Assembly: GCA_021779955.1 (NCBI GenBank)
Contig: JAJXZS010000034.1
Coordinates: 124,001-188,000, forward strand
Source: Chloroflexota bacterium
Lineage (GTDB): Bacteria; Chloroflexota; Anaerolineae; Anaerolineales; Anaerolineaceae
Direction: 5' to 3'
Length of the DNA: 64,000 nucleotides
Under the pieces are notes generated by a model, which was not told the DNA's origin, did not search any database, and saw only the letters and a list, made by a program, of their open reading frames with translations. A program made the translations under genes and the position numbers. This document shows, one piece after another, positions 43,178-51,406 of this stretch. How positions within the stretch are numbered: position 1 is the stretch's first letter; every line of letters starts with the position of its first letter.

Positions 43178-45451
43178 ATGAAAAGGCCTAGTTTTAATAA
43201 TCTTCCGGATTATTCTATTGACAATCCTGACTTCACCAGGCGAAGGAAGAACCTCACCTGGATATTTCTGCTGGTATCTGCTGCGATCGTTTTTGTGTCT
43301 GAAGTTCTCCTTATCTTCACTCTGAATACTTTCACAAATTTGCCGGATGGCTGGATTATCTTTCTGGACGGCATCTTCCTGGTAGTGATCCTGTACCCCT
43401 TGAACTACCTTTTCATGATTCGTCCGTTGGTGAGGCAATTCGAGGAAAGAACAACGACGAATTCTGCGCTGCTGAAATCGCAGGAGATTTTCGAGCACTT
43501 CTTTTCGGTTTCAGACATCCTGATCGCCTACATGGACAACAAGTTCAACTTCATACGGGTGAACCAGGCTTATGCAGATGCCGATGACCGCAAAGCCGAA
43601 GACTTTATCGGCAAGAATCATTTCGAGCTTTACCCCAGTGATGATAATCTACAAATATTCCAGGCTGTAGTTGACAGCGGAAAACCCTTTACCATCATTG
43701 ATAAACCCTTTGCATATGCAGATGCCCCTGAGCGCGGCCTCAGCTATTGGGATTGGAACCTTTTCCCAATCAAGAATCCCAAAGGTCTGGTCATCGAATT
43801 ATTGATGATCCTCACCAATGTTACCGAGAGGCACAACAACCTTCTGGCGATCGCCGAGAAAGATCGACAATTTCGGGCAGTGTTCGACCAGACCTACCAC
43901 TTCAACTTCCTAACGGATGCCGAAGGGGTGGTTATGATGATCAACCGGTCCGGATTGGACTTCTTGCAGCGTCCTCCGGAAGAATTGTTTGGAAAGCACA
44001 TTTGGGAACTGCCAAATCTTTTACCGGATACCGAGAAGCCACTCAGAGAGTCACTTAATGAAGCGATTGGCGGCAAAGTGGTGCGCAGGCCGTTGAAAGT
44101 TCGTTATTCGAATGGGGAACCCTGCACATTGGAAGCAGCGGCAAAAGCCATTGTCAACGCAGAAGGCAAGGCCGAATTATTCCTCTTCGAAGCGCTGGAT
44201 ATCACACGGATTGTGAACAGTGAAGAAGCGTTAAGAGAGAACGAACTGAAGCTCGAGCAATTGTATAACACTGAAAAGGAAGCACGGAGAAGCGCAGACT
44301 TATTGCGGAATGCAGTACTTGCCCTGGCAAATTCACCGGATATTGACAGCATTTTCGAGAATCTTCTAAATTATGTGCACCAGAAGCGCCCTTACGAACT
44401 TGCGCATATATTCCTTTTCGATGAAGACAATATGCTCAATATCAATCATGTTCGAGGTGAAGAGCTGTTGCCCGAAAACGAAAGATTGCTTGGCAAGTCC
44501 ATAGCTCCTGAAGAGTTATCGACCATACTTGCGCCGCTGTTCGAAAGACACAAGATCATTCATGTCGATGATGCCGGCAAGTATCCTTCGGCCAATGTCT
44601 TGTTTCCTTCATTTCCCCTGGGAAGCTGGATCGCATTTCCTTTGATTGTGGGCACGGAGATGATCGGAGTCTGCGTCTTTGGTCACAGGCAAAAATGCTA
44701 TTTCTCCCCTGAATTTGAGGAATGGACCTATACGATCGTGAACCAATCGGCCATTTCCATTCAAAATCACCTGCTTTTCGAGCAGGTCAGCGAAAGCCGC
44801 GAGCGCCTACAGGCACTTGCCAGGCGGCTGGTGGAAGTTCAGGAAAAGGAACGCCGCTACGTGGCCCAGGAACTGCATGATGAGACAGGTCAGGCATTGG
44901 CTTCGATCAGGGTGGGTCTGATGCTGCTCGAACGCGAGAGTGCAGACTCTGAAGCCGTCGTCAAACGCTGCCATGAGTTGAATGATGTTACCAAAGAGGT
45001 TCTGGAAAATCTGCACCGTCTTTCGATGGATTTGCGTCCTGCAGCTCTCGATCATTTAGGTCTCGTCCCTGCACTTCGCCAGCAGATCGAGATCCTCGGT
45101 GAACAGCATGGTATCGACATGCGCTTCGATACGATTGGCGAAATGGGGCGACTGCCGAGTGGGACAGAAACAGCGATCTACCGTATCGTTCAGGAAGCTC
45201 TTACGAATGTGATCAAACATTCGCATGCCACGCATGTAGACGTTATGTTCGAAAAAAGAAACGCCGACTTGTTGATAGTCGTTGAAGACAATGGCATTGG
45301 TTTTACCCCCAATGTTATGGCAACCGATCATCTGGGTACGATGGGGATGAGCGAGCGTGCTTTATCTGTTGGGGGATCAGTTAGAATCGAGAGCTCGCCT
45401 GGTGAGGGAACCGCAGTATTTCTGGAGGTACCATGCCCATCCGAATCGTAA
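43178..45451 (+). CDS. PAS-PAS-GAF sensor histidine kinase (HisKA_3, NarX/DesK class)
   Basis: A 757-residue membrane kinase. Two transmembrane helices (about 28-50 and 58-83) with a very short outside loop are followed by two PAS domains (about 100-215 and 225-345) and a GAF domain (about 370-530). Next comes a HisKA_3 dimerisation helix with phosphoacceptor H567 in AQELHDETGQAL, then an HATPase domain ending with DNGIGF and the glycine-rich GTMGMSERALSVGG. The sensory input is likely cytosolic, via PAS or GAF ligands. Its 3' end overlaps the response regulator by 19 nt. Confidence 0.93.
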   Translation: MKRPSFNNLPDYSIDNPDFTRRRKNLTWIFLLVSAAIVFVSEVLLIFTLNTFTNLPDGWIIFLDGIFLVVILYPLNYLFMIRPLVRQFEERTTTNSALLKSQEIFEHFFSVSDILIAYMDNKFNFIRVNQAYADADDRKAEDFIGKNHFELYPSDDNLQIFQAVVDSGKPFTIIDKPFAYADAPERGLSYWDWNLFPIKNPKGLVIELLMILTNVTERHNNLLAIAEKDRQFRAVFDQTYHFNFLTDAEGVVMMINRSGLDFLQRPPEELFGKHIWELPNLLPDTEKPLRESLNEAIGGKVVRRPLKVRYSNGEPCTLEAAAKAIVNAEGKAELFLFEALDITRIVNSEEALRENELKLEQLYNTEKEARRSADLLRNAVLALANSPDIDSIFENLLNYVHQKRPYELAHIFLFDEDNMLNINHVRGEELLPENERLLGKSIAPEELSTILAPLFERHKIIHVDDAGKYPSANVLFPSFPLGSWIAFPLIVGTEMIGVCVFGHRQKCYFSPEFEEWTYTIVNQSAISIQNHLLFEQVSESRERLQALARRLVEVQEKERRYVAQELHDETGQALASIRVGLMLLERESADSEAVVKRCHELNDVTKEVLENLHRLSMDLRPAALDHLGLVPALRQQIEILGEQHGIDMRFDTIGEMGRLPSGTETAIYRIVQEALTNVIKHSHATHVDVMFEKRNADLLIVVEDNGIGFTPNVMATDHLGTMGMSERALSVGGSVRIESSPGEGTAVFLEVPCPSES

Positions 45452-46092
45452 TTGCAGATGACCATAGCTTGCTGCGAGCTGGACTGCGCTCATTGCTGAA
45501 CTCAAGCCCCGATATGGAGGTGGTGGGCGAAGCCACCAATGGCGCTGAAGCCGTGAAGCTTGCGCAAGAACTCATGCCAGACATCGTTTTGCTGGATATC
45601 GTCATGCCGGATACCGATGCTTTAGCCACCACCAAAGAGCTGGCAGAAGTATCAAATACGACCAAAGTCATGATGTTGACCATGCACGAAGATACGGCGC
45701 TCATGCAAGAATACCTGCGGGCAGGCGCTTCAGGCTATATCATCAAGCGCGCGGCCGAAACGGAGTTGATCGATGCTATCGTCGCTGTCAACCATGGCAT
45801 TATCTATATTCATCCCTCGCTCATGCACGCGATCATCAATCCCAAACCCAGAATGGAATTCCAATCCGAAGATAAATCCGAATCTCTGACCTTGCGAGAG
45901 ACAGAGATCCTTCGTTATATCGCTGAAGGTCATACCAACCGTCAGATTGCCCAGACGCTGAACATCTCCGTTCGAACAGTTGAATCGCACCGCTCGAACT
46001 TGATGGAAAAGCTTGATCTTCACAGCCGGGTGGAACTTGTGAGGTACGCCAACAAGTTCGGCCTTTTGAATACGAATACCAGCAAAGATTAA
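45433..46092 (+). CDS. NarL/FixJ-type response regulator
   Basis: A 219-residue regulator. The receiver domain has D9-D10, phosphoacceptor D55 (VLLDIVMPD) and K105-region KRAAE; the LuxR-type HTH is LTLRETEILRYIAEGHTNRQIAQTLNISVRTVESHRSNL. It is surely the partner of the overlapping sensor kinase. Likely targets include its own downstream region, where palindromes and repeats occur. Confidence 0.95.
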   Translation: MPIRIVIADDHSLLRAGLRSLLNSSPDMEVVGEATNGAEAVKLAQELMPDIVLLDIVMPDTDALATTKELAEVSNTTKVMMLTMHEDTALMQEYLRAGASGYIIKRAAETELIDAIVAVNHGIIYIHPSLMHAIINPKPRMEFQSEDKSESLTLRETEILRYIAEGHTNRQIAQTLNISVRTVESHRSNLMEKLDLHSRVELVRYANKFGLLNTNTSKD

Positions 46093-46174
46093 TGCTTGTC
46101 TAAACATTTATCCGTACTTTCTACTGAAGAACTGCCAGCATCCCGCAATGTAGTCTCCGTGTTCGCTTCCCTTT

Positions 46175-46201
46175 AAATCCCATCAAAGTACTGTTTTGGA
46201 A
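46175..46201 (+). repeat. 27-nt imperfect direct repeat, copy 1
   Basis: The sequence follows AAATCCCATCAAAGTACTGT and continues TTTGGAA. It matches copy 2 at 46460-46486 in 23 of 27 positions. It lies downstream of the response regulator and just overlaps the hairpin at 46199. Confidence 0.65.
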
Positions 46202-46459
46202 CGATCTGGTTTGTCGTATTCTGTAACCAGATCGTTCATTATTGGTTTATCAGTAGCTAAACTTCTTTGCTCCCCCTAATATCAACTGCGGATTTAGGGG
46301 GGGCAGTGTTTTAACACGAGATTCGATAGCCCGATTTTTCTATCGATCGGATCATAGGGTTCAACTCTTCCGACAACGCTGCTTTTCTGATGTACCGTAA
46401 TTACTACGTAGGGCGATGCTCCTTTTTGTATAGAAAGAAATCAGTATATTGAATCCGTG

Positions 46460-46486
46460 AAATCCCACGAAAATACTGTTTTGAAA
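46460..46486 (+). repeat. 27-nt imperfect direct repeat, copy 2
   Basis: Second copy, 285 nt after the first. Its end (TTGAAA) could act as a -35 element for the secreted-protein gene, which begins 139 nt downstream. Confidence 0.65.
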
Positions 46487-46624
46487 GGCATTGAGATTTG
46501 TTAAGATAGGATTAGAAAGCAGGTGGCCTCGCACGGTCCATCTATTCTGGGCGACAGCAACAGAAACTTTCAGGGAAGCGATTGAGACGGGGGCGTCCGG
46601 CAGTTGCAAGAAGGGAGGGGTAAG

Positions 46625-47026
46625 ATGGGTGATCGGAAAACTGTTATCTTCATCATTGCCCTGCTGCTTGTTTCTTCGATGCTTTTTTCCGCAAGCTACA
46701 CGGTATCTTCAATGCCGGCTGGTGCAGTTACCTTGCAAGATGCGCAGGCATACTTTGGCTCGAATAATGGCGCCAACTTGTTATCCGTTCACGACACCGA
46801 ATTCTTAATGGGTGATGGCTCGCTGAGCGATCAAGGATCAATCTCTGTCGACGCAATCGGTGATAAGGGTTCCATCGATTACACAAATTTGGCTGTGCTT
46901 TTATCAGAACCATCCATTGACATGTTCAACGTGAGCGGGTCGGTTACTGCGGTGAGTTTTGCAGTAACGATCTCGGGTCTTATCCCCGAAATGAGCTTTG
47001 ATGTTCAGGCTGGGCATGCCAACTAG
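46625..47026 (+). CDS. Small secreted or membrane-anchored protein of unknown function
   Basis: 133 residues. After MGDRKT comes a hydrophobic stretch (VIFIIALLLVSSMLFSASYTV) that can be a signal peptide or anchor. The mature part of about 105 residues is polar and acidic, has no cysteines, and contains Gly/Ser/Asp-rich segments (GDGSLSDQGSISVDAIGDKGS). No family recognised. The start at ATG 46625 has GGGAGGGG just upstream, a very strong site; an ATG seven codons earlier overlaps that site. Followed by a strong terminator. Confidence 0.7.
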   Translation: MGDRKTVIFIIALLLVSSMLFSASYTVSSMPAGAVTLQDAQAYFGSNNGANLLSVHDTEFLMGDGSLSDQGSISVDAIGDKGSIDYTNLAVLLSEPSIDMFNVSGSVTAVSFAVTISGLIPEMSFDVQAGHAN

Positions 47027-47156
47027 TCGACAGGTTCATCTCCGGGGCAAAGAGGCGGCAATTCAATTCCGCAATCGGTCGTTCTTTGACTGACGGTAAT
47101 TCCTGACGCGGGAAATCCTTACGGATGATTGCGCCATCAAAAATCCGTAGACAAAC

Positions 47157-47202
47157 AAAACACCTCCCCCGAATTCGTACTGATGGCGGGGGAGGTGTTT
47201 TT
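47157..47202. terminator. Bidirectional rho-independent terminator
   Basis: AAAACACCTCCCCCG and CGGGGGAGGTGTTTT form a 15-bp stem with a 15-nt loop, flanked by A-run and T-run. It separates the secreted-protein gene and the convergent transaldolase gene. Confidence 0.93.
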
Positions 47203-47223
47203 GCATTTGGTTGCTTGCCGCAG

Positions 47224-48369
47224 CTAACCCCTCACGGGCGATTGCATCTGTCTGCGGATCTTTTCCTCAAGCCTGTCCATCAGCTTTTGATACGAAAAGC
47301 TGAACTTTTCAACTCCTTCATCTTCCAGTTCCTGCGTTACCCCATCGATATTGATCTTCAGGTACTCCAGGCTGTCGAGCACCTTGTGCGCATGCTCCAA
47401 ATCGTCTTCGATGCGGGCGGCCGGGTTGCCGTGATCGCGGTAAGCGTCCACCGTCTCTATCGGAACGGTGTTGATGGTGTCAGGGCCGATCAACGGCTCT
47501 ACGTACTTCACATCCGAATAGGCGGGATTCTTGGTGCTCGTGCTTGCCCACAAGACGCGTTGTTTTTGCGCTCCCCTGGCCGCCAGTTTCTGAAAACGCT
47601 CACTCTCGACCGATTTCTTGAACGTCTCATAAGCCAGCTTCGCGCTTGCGATTGCCACTTCACCCTGCAATGAGCGGGCCAGCGCCTCGGTTTCCTTGTT
47701 TTGATGGGCCGAAAGGTTCGCCAGCAATGGGTCGACGAGCACATCGATTCGGCTGAGGAAGAAGCTTGCTACCGATGAGACGCGCGCCAGGGGTAACCGC
47801 ATGGTAGCGCGCTCTTCGAGGCCCGCTATGTAAGCCTCGATGACTTCCTCATACCGGGGTATTCCAAACAGCAGGGTTATGTTGATATTCACTCCCTCGC
47901 TGATCATTTGCTGAATCGCCGGCAGGCCTTGCGTCGTCCCGGGGATCTTGACGTAGATATTGGGCCGGTCCACCGTCTGCCACAAGCGACGGGCTTCCTT
48001 GATCGTCGATTCGGTATCGGTTGCCAGGTAGGGGTTCACCTCGATGCTGACGAAACCGTCTGCGCCGTTCGTGCGGTCAAAAACTGGCCTGAACTGATCG
48101 GCAGCCTGCTGAATATCGCTGATGGTCAGCGCGTCGTAGATTTCCGTCGAGGACTTGCCCTTATGCACGAGGTCTTCGATCTCGGCATTATAATCGCGGG
48201 TTTCGGCGATCGCCTTTTCGAAGATGGTCGGATTCGAAGTCATACCGCTAACGCCATCCTCTTCGATCCAGCGTTTGAGTTGCCCGGAGGTGATCACGTT
48301 GCGGCTGATAAAATCCATCCAGATGCTTTGTCCAAAACTCTCCAGCTTCTTTAGAGGATTTTCCATCAT
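47224..48369 (-). CDS. tal: Transaldolase
   Basis: A 381-residue transaldolase of the long bacterial subfamily. Active-site blocks are DGVSGMTSNPTIFEKAI, GFVSIEVNP and the Schiff-base lysine in NIYVKIPGT. The later QKQRVLWASTSTKNPAYSDV is also typical. It moves a dihydroxyacetone unit in the pentose phosphate pathway. ATG 48369 is chosen because AAAGGAG is 8 nt upstream; a GTG three codons earlier is too near. It lies 86 nt after the AIF-like gene on the same strand, with a small inverted repeat (TGAATA/TATTCA) at 48433-48448 between them. Confidence 0.93.
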   Translation of the reverse strand: MMENPLKKLESFGQSIWMDFISRNVITSGQLKRWIEEDGVSGMTSNPTIFEKAIAETRDYNAEIEDLVHKGKSSTEIYDALTISDIQQAADQFRPVFDRTNGADGFVSIEVNPYLATDTESTIKEARRLWQTVDRPNIYVKIPGTTQGLPAIQQMISEGVNINITLLFGIPRYEEVIEAYIAGLEERATMRLPLARVSSVASFFLSRIDVLVDPLLANLSAHQNKETEALARSLQGEVAIASAKLAYETFKKSVESERFQKLAARGAQKQRVLWASTSTKNPAYSDVKYVEPLIGPDTINTVPIETVDAYRDHGNPAARIEDDLEHAHKVLDSLEYLKINIDGVTQELEDEGVEKFSFSYQKLMDRLEEKIRRQMQSPVRG

Positions 48370-48455
48370 ATGCCACACTCCTTTAATTTCGTTTTGGCGC
48401 TGGCGAGATCATCTCGTGGCGCCATACAATAATGAATAACAATATTCAATGAAAC

Positions 48456-49652
48456 CTAACGTTCCGGCAATCTCACTTTCAAGTCAGCCTCGGTATGCGT
48501 CTCGCCTTCGGCGATCAGCTTGCGGGCTGCGTCCACCTGGCCCCAGGTGTTCCACAATAAAACGCCACGGACTTTTTGGTCCCGTAGATAGTAAACGATG
48601 CCCTGCTTATACGGATCGACCCAATCTTCGATGATATCCAGGCGTGAATCGAGCTCGCCAACCGCTTCATATCCAAGCTCGAAGATATCGGAATAGAAAT
48701 AAGGCTGGTGAATATAGGGTGTCACCTGTCCGGCCATGTTCAATCCGGCGGTTTTGCCCATCGTCAGAGCGTTATCTTCATGCTCCACGCGCATGCTGCG
48801 TTTGAGCGCAGGATTGTAGAACGATGCCACGTCACCCGCAGCATAGATATTTTCGAAATTGGTGCGCAGGTGTTCATCGACGATGATCCCCCGCCCGCCT
48901 TCAGGCCCGGCAATGGCGATACCCGCAGCGGCTGCCAGTTCAGTATTGGGAATGATCCCCAGCCCGGCAATGATATGGTCTGCCGTTATATCTTGCCCAT
49001 CCCTGGCATGCATCACCAGGCTGTTTCCCTTCTTCTCGATGCCCTGGATGTCAACGCTCGGGTGGACCTCGATGCCCTTGCCCTGGAAATAGCGGGTGAC
49101 ATACTCGGCCAGGCCCTTGGGATAGACCCGCTCCCCGATGAGTCCTTCGAGATAGATCATGCCGACCTTTTCGCCGTTGTCTACCAGCGAGGCAGCGACT
49201 TCAGACCCGATGAATCCTCCGCCGAGAATGACGATCTTCGCCTGCTTCCCCAGCCAACTCCGGAGCATATGGTAATCGTCCACCGTGCGGTAATAGATGA
49301 TCTCGCTCGGAGCATTGGGGATGACGCGCGGAGTCCCGCCGGTAGCCAGCAGCAGCTTTTTATATCCATAGCGGTTGCCGTGCTCGTCCACAATCTGCTT
49401 GTGTTCGGGGTCGAGCGATTCCACCCGGGTGTTGGTCACCAGGTCGAAATTGTCTTCAGGCAACTTGAACCAGATCGTGTCTTCCGGCTTTCCGTGCCAA
49501 AGTTTCTTCGACAGGGGCGGCCGGTTGTACGGAGCGTGATTTTCCGAGCCGATCATCCCGATCACTGCCTTCTTGTCCACCTCGCGAATCGCCAGCGCCG
49601 CCGATGCAGCGGTCATGCCGCTGCCCACAATCAAATAATCATATGACTTCAT
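48456..49652 (-). CDS. AIF-like NAD(P)H/FAD-dependent oxidoreductase
   Basis: A 398-residue pyridine-nucleotide-disulfide-type flavoprotein. The FAD site is YLIVGSGMTAASAALAI, the NAD site VILGGGFIGSEVAASL, and the second FAD motif NIYAAGDVASF. The C-terminal part (YSDIFELGYEAVGELDS, then GIVYYLRDQKVRGVLLWN) resembles the C-terminal domain of mitochondrial apoptosis-inducing factor more than that of rubredoxin reductases. No redox-active CxxC is seen. Probable role is NADH-dependent electron transfer; the partner is unknown. ATG 49652 has GGGAGG; an earlier in-frame ATG lacks one. Confidence 0.85.
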   Translation of the reverse strand: MKSYDYLIVGSGMTAASAALAIREVDKKAVIGMIGSENHAPYNRPPLSKKLWHGKPEDTIWFKLPEDNFDLVTNTRVESLDPEHKQIVDEHGNRYGYKKLLLATGGTPRVIPNAPSEIIYYRTVDDYHMLRSWLGKQAKIVILGGGFIGSEVAASLVDNGEKVGMIYLEGLIGERVYPKGLAEYVTRYFQGKGIEVHPSVDIQGIEKKGNSLVMHARDGQDITADHIIAGLGIIPNTELAAAAGIAIAGPEGGRGIIVDEHLRTNFENIYAAGDVASFYNPALKRSMRVEHEDNALTMGKTAGLNMAGQVTPYIHQPYFYSDIFELGYEAVGELDSRLDIIEDWVDPYKQGIVYYLRDQKVRGVLLWNTWGQVDAARKLIAEGETHTEADLKVRLPER

Positions 49653-49834
49653 TTGCACCTCCCGCACACCCTTCATTTTCCTATGCGCTATTGCGCAAGG
49701 CCCTCGCGCGCTCGTTTGAAGCCTTGACCAAAATCAATATACAACGCCAACATTAGGAATTCAAATGAATTAGATGAATATAGGATTAAATGTTGTTAAT
49801 CCTTGCGATGGATTTGCAGTGAGCCATACGGCGG

Positions 49835-50026
49835 CTATGCGGAGATGATGGAAATCGCTTGATTCACAAATAGGTTGTCAGCCCAAAGGTCGCTCGACGC
49901 CGTTATCTCCACCCTGCCGTACGGCTTGAAGTAAGCCGACCAACCGCCGGGATAGCGGCCCGCAAGCCGAATCAGGCGCAACGCGGCAAAGAGAGCCCAA
50001 CCTGGCAGATCGGCAATTCGACCAGA
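49835..50026 (-). pseudogene. Met-less 63-codon reading frame, possible gene remnant
   Basis: Between a TAA (50027-50029) and a TAG (49835-49837) the minus strand is open for 63 codons. The protein-like composition begins SGRIADLPGWALFAALRLI and ends NQAISIISA. There is no ATG in the frame, and the GC-rich stretch contrasts with AT-rich flanks. It also contains small inverted repeats (CGGCTT/AAGCCG, CCGC/GCGG), so a structured RNA is an alternative. No family recognised. Confidence 0.35.
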
Positions 50027-50044
50027 TTAAATCAAAATGAGGGA

Positions 50045-50072
50045 TTGACATTTTGAATTCTTAATCTATAAT
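50045..50072 (+). promoter_or_regulatory. Near-consensus sigma-70 promoter of the ROK gene
   Basis: TTGACA (50045-50050) and TATAAT (50067-50072) with a 16-nt spacer: both hexamers are exact consensus. The start site would lie near 50079, giving a short leader of about 30 nt. Such a strong promoter usually implies repression, here perhaps by the ROK protein itself. Confidence 0.8.
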
Positions 50073-50109
50073 GAGAACATACTTCATTCACTAAATAAAG
50101 AAACTAATT

Positions 50110-51303
50110 ATGCCTAATTATCCTCGTGGTAACCGCGATCTCATGCGCGGAATCAACCGTGCCATCCTGCTGAATGCGATCAAAACCAACGGACCCATCT
50201 CCAGGGTCGTTCTTGCGCATCTCAGCGGGCTGAGCCCTGCCACGGTCACCGCGATCACAGGCGATCTCATCGATGAAAACCTGGTTTTCGAAAAAGAAAC
50301 AGGCGACTCCAGCGGCGGCAGACGCCCGATCTTGCTCGCACTCAACCCGCGCGGCGGATTTGTGATCGGCGTCAAATTGATGGAAGATCACGCGGTGGGC
50401 GCCCTTACCGACCTGAATGCTGCCGTTCTGTACAAGGACAGCATCATCTTTCCGGATGGCAGCCTGGATTCGGTCATCAGCGCCCTGGTTTCACTGGTCA
50501 ACACGCTCATCTACCAGGGCGGCATCCACAAGAAACAGCTTTTGGGAGTCGGTATTGGCCTGGCAGGCGTGGTCGATTCGTCATCTGGAATGCTGCGCCA
50601 GAGCCCCTTCTTTGGCTGGAAAGATACCCCGCTTCGTGATCTCCTGCATGCCAGGCTTCACGTTCCCATCCACATCGACAACGACGTTAACACGCTCACG
50701 CTGGGAGAAAAGTGGCTTGGCGCAGGTCTGCCCGAGGACAATTTCGTGGTGATCACGGTTGGACGCGGCATTGGCATGGGTATGGTCATCAATGGACAAA
50801 TTGTGCGGGGCAAGAGCGGCGGGGCAGGCGAGTTCGGCCATATCGTCGTCGACCCCGACGGCCCGCCTTGCGAATGCGGCAAACGTGGCTGCCTTGAAGC
50901 GTTTCTCAGCGACAAGGCCCTGCTCGCCACCGCCCGCAAAGAGATAGGCCAGGATGTTCTCGATATCGACGATCTGATCGGGCGCGCATCTGCAGGCAAC
51001 CCGGCCGCACATCGCGTGCTGACCCGTGCCGGCACACTGCTTGGCCGCCAGATTGCCAACCTGATCAACATTCTCGACCCCAAGCTGATCGTCATCAGCG
51101 GAGAGGGAGTCAGAATGGGCGAGGCGTTCTTCTCTGCTTTGCGCGTGGCAGTAGAACAAAACGTCATGCCGGGTTTGGCAAAAGACAGTGAAATTCGCAT
51201 TGCGGCCTGGGAAGATGATGTTTGGGCCCGCGGCGCTGCCAGTGTAGTGATTGGCGAGTTATTCAATTCGCCAATTCAAAAGGAGGAGGCAACTATAAAA
51301 TAG
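50110..51303 (+). CDS. ROK family transcriptional regulator
   Basis: A 397-residue NagC/XylR-type repressor. Residues 10-65 form a winged helix (NRAILLNAIKTNGPISRVVLAHLSGLSPATVTAITGDL). The ROK sugar-kinase-like domain follows, with GVGIGLAGVVD, HIDNDVNTLTLGE, the E-x-G-H sugar/zinc site GEFGHIVV, and the zinc motif CECGKRGCLEAF. It should bind a sugar released from alpha-glucosides and control the operon 100 nt downstream. AAAG is the only ribosome binding element before the ATG. Confidence 0.93.
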   Translation: MPNYPRGNRDLMRGINRAILLNAIKTNGPISRVVLAHLSGLSPATVTAITGDLIDENLVFEKETGDSSGGRRPILLALNPRGGFVIGVKLMEDHAVGALTDLNAAVLYKDSIIFPDGSLDSVISALVSLVNTLIYQGGIHKKQLLGVGIGLAGVVDSSSGMLRQSPFFGWKDTPLRDLLHARLHVPIHIDNDVNTLTLGEKWLGAGLPEDNFVVITVGRGIGMGMVINGQIVRGKSGGAGEFGHIVVDPDGPPCECGKRGCLEAFLSDKALLATARKEIGQDVLDIDDLIGRASAGNPAAHRVLTRAGTLLGRQIANLINILDPKLIVISGEGVRMGEAFFSALRVAVEQNVMPGLAKDSEIRIAAWEDDVWARGAASVVIGELFNSPIQKEEATIK

Positions 51304-51406
51304 CAACAAAATTTTTTTACCAAAAGATAATTTGATCAGCGTATAAAGTTCGAAAAACCCTGCCCGTCAGGCTATATCTCGGCAATACAATTCAAAGGAG
51401 TAGAAG

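Larger units (their letters stand above)
46093..46624 (+). other. Structured non-coding region with direct repeats and hairpins
   Basis: Between the response regulator and a small secreted protein. It holds a hairpin at 46199-46237 (perfect 13-bp stem) and a second stem CCCCCTAA/TTAGGGGG at 46272-46301. It also holds a CTACGTAG palindrome at 46404-46411 and two copies of a 27-nt sequence (46175-46201 and 46460-46486) that match at 23 positions. A possible -35 TTGAAA ends repeat copy 2. No coding gene seen. Confidence 0.6.

Noticed and set aside
51281-51289. AGGAGGAGG at the end of the ROK gene as a ribosome binding site for a hidden gene
   Set aside because: No ATG, GTG or TTG lies at a usable distance; only ATA AAA TAG follows.
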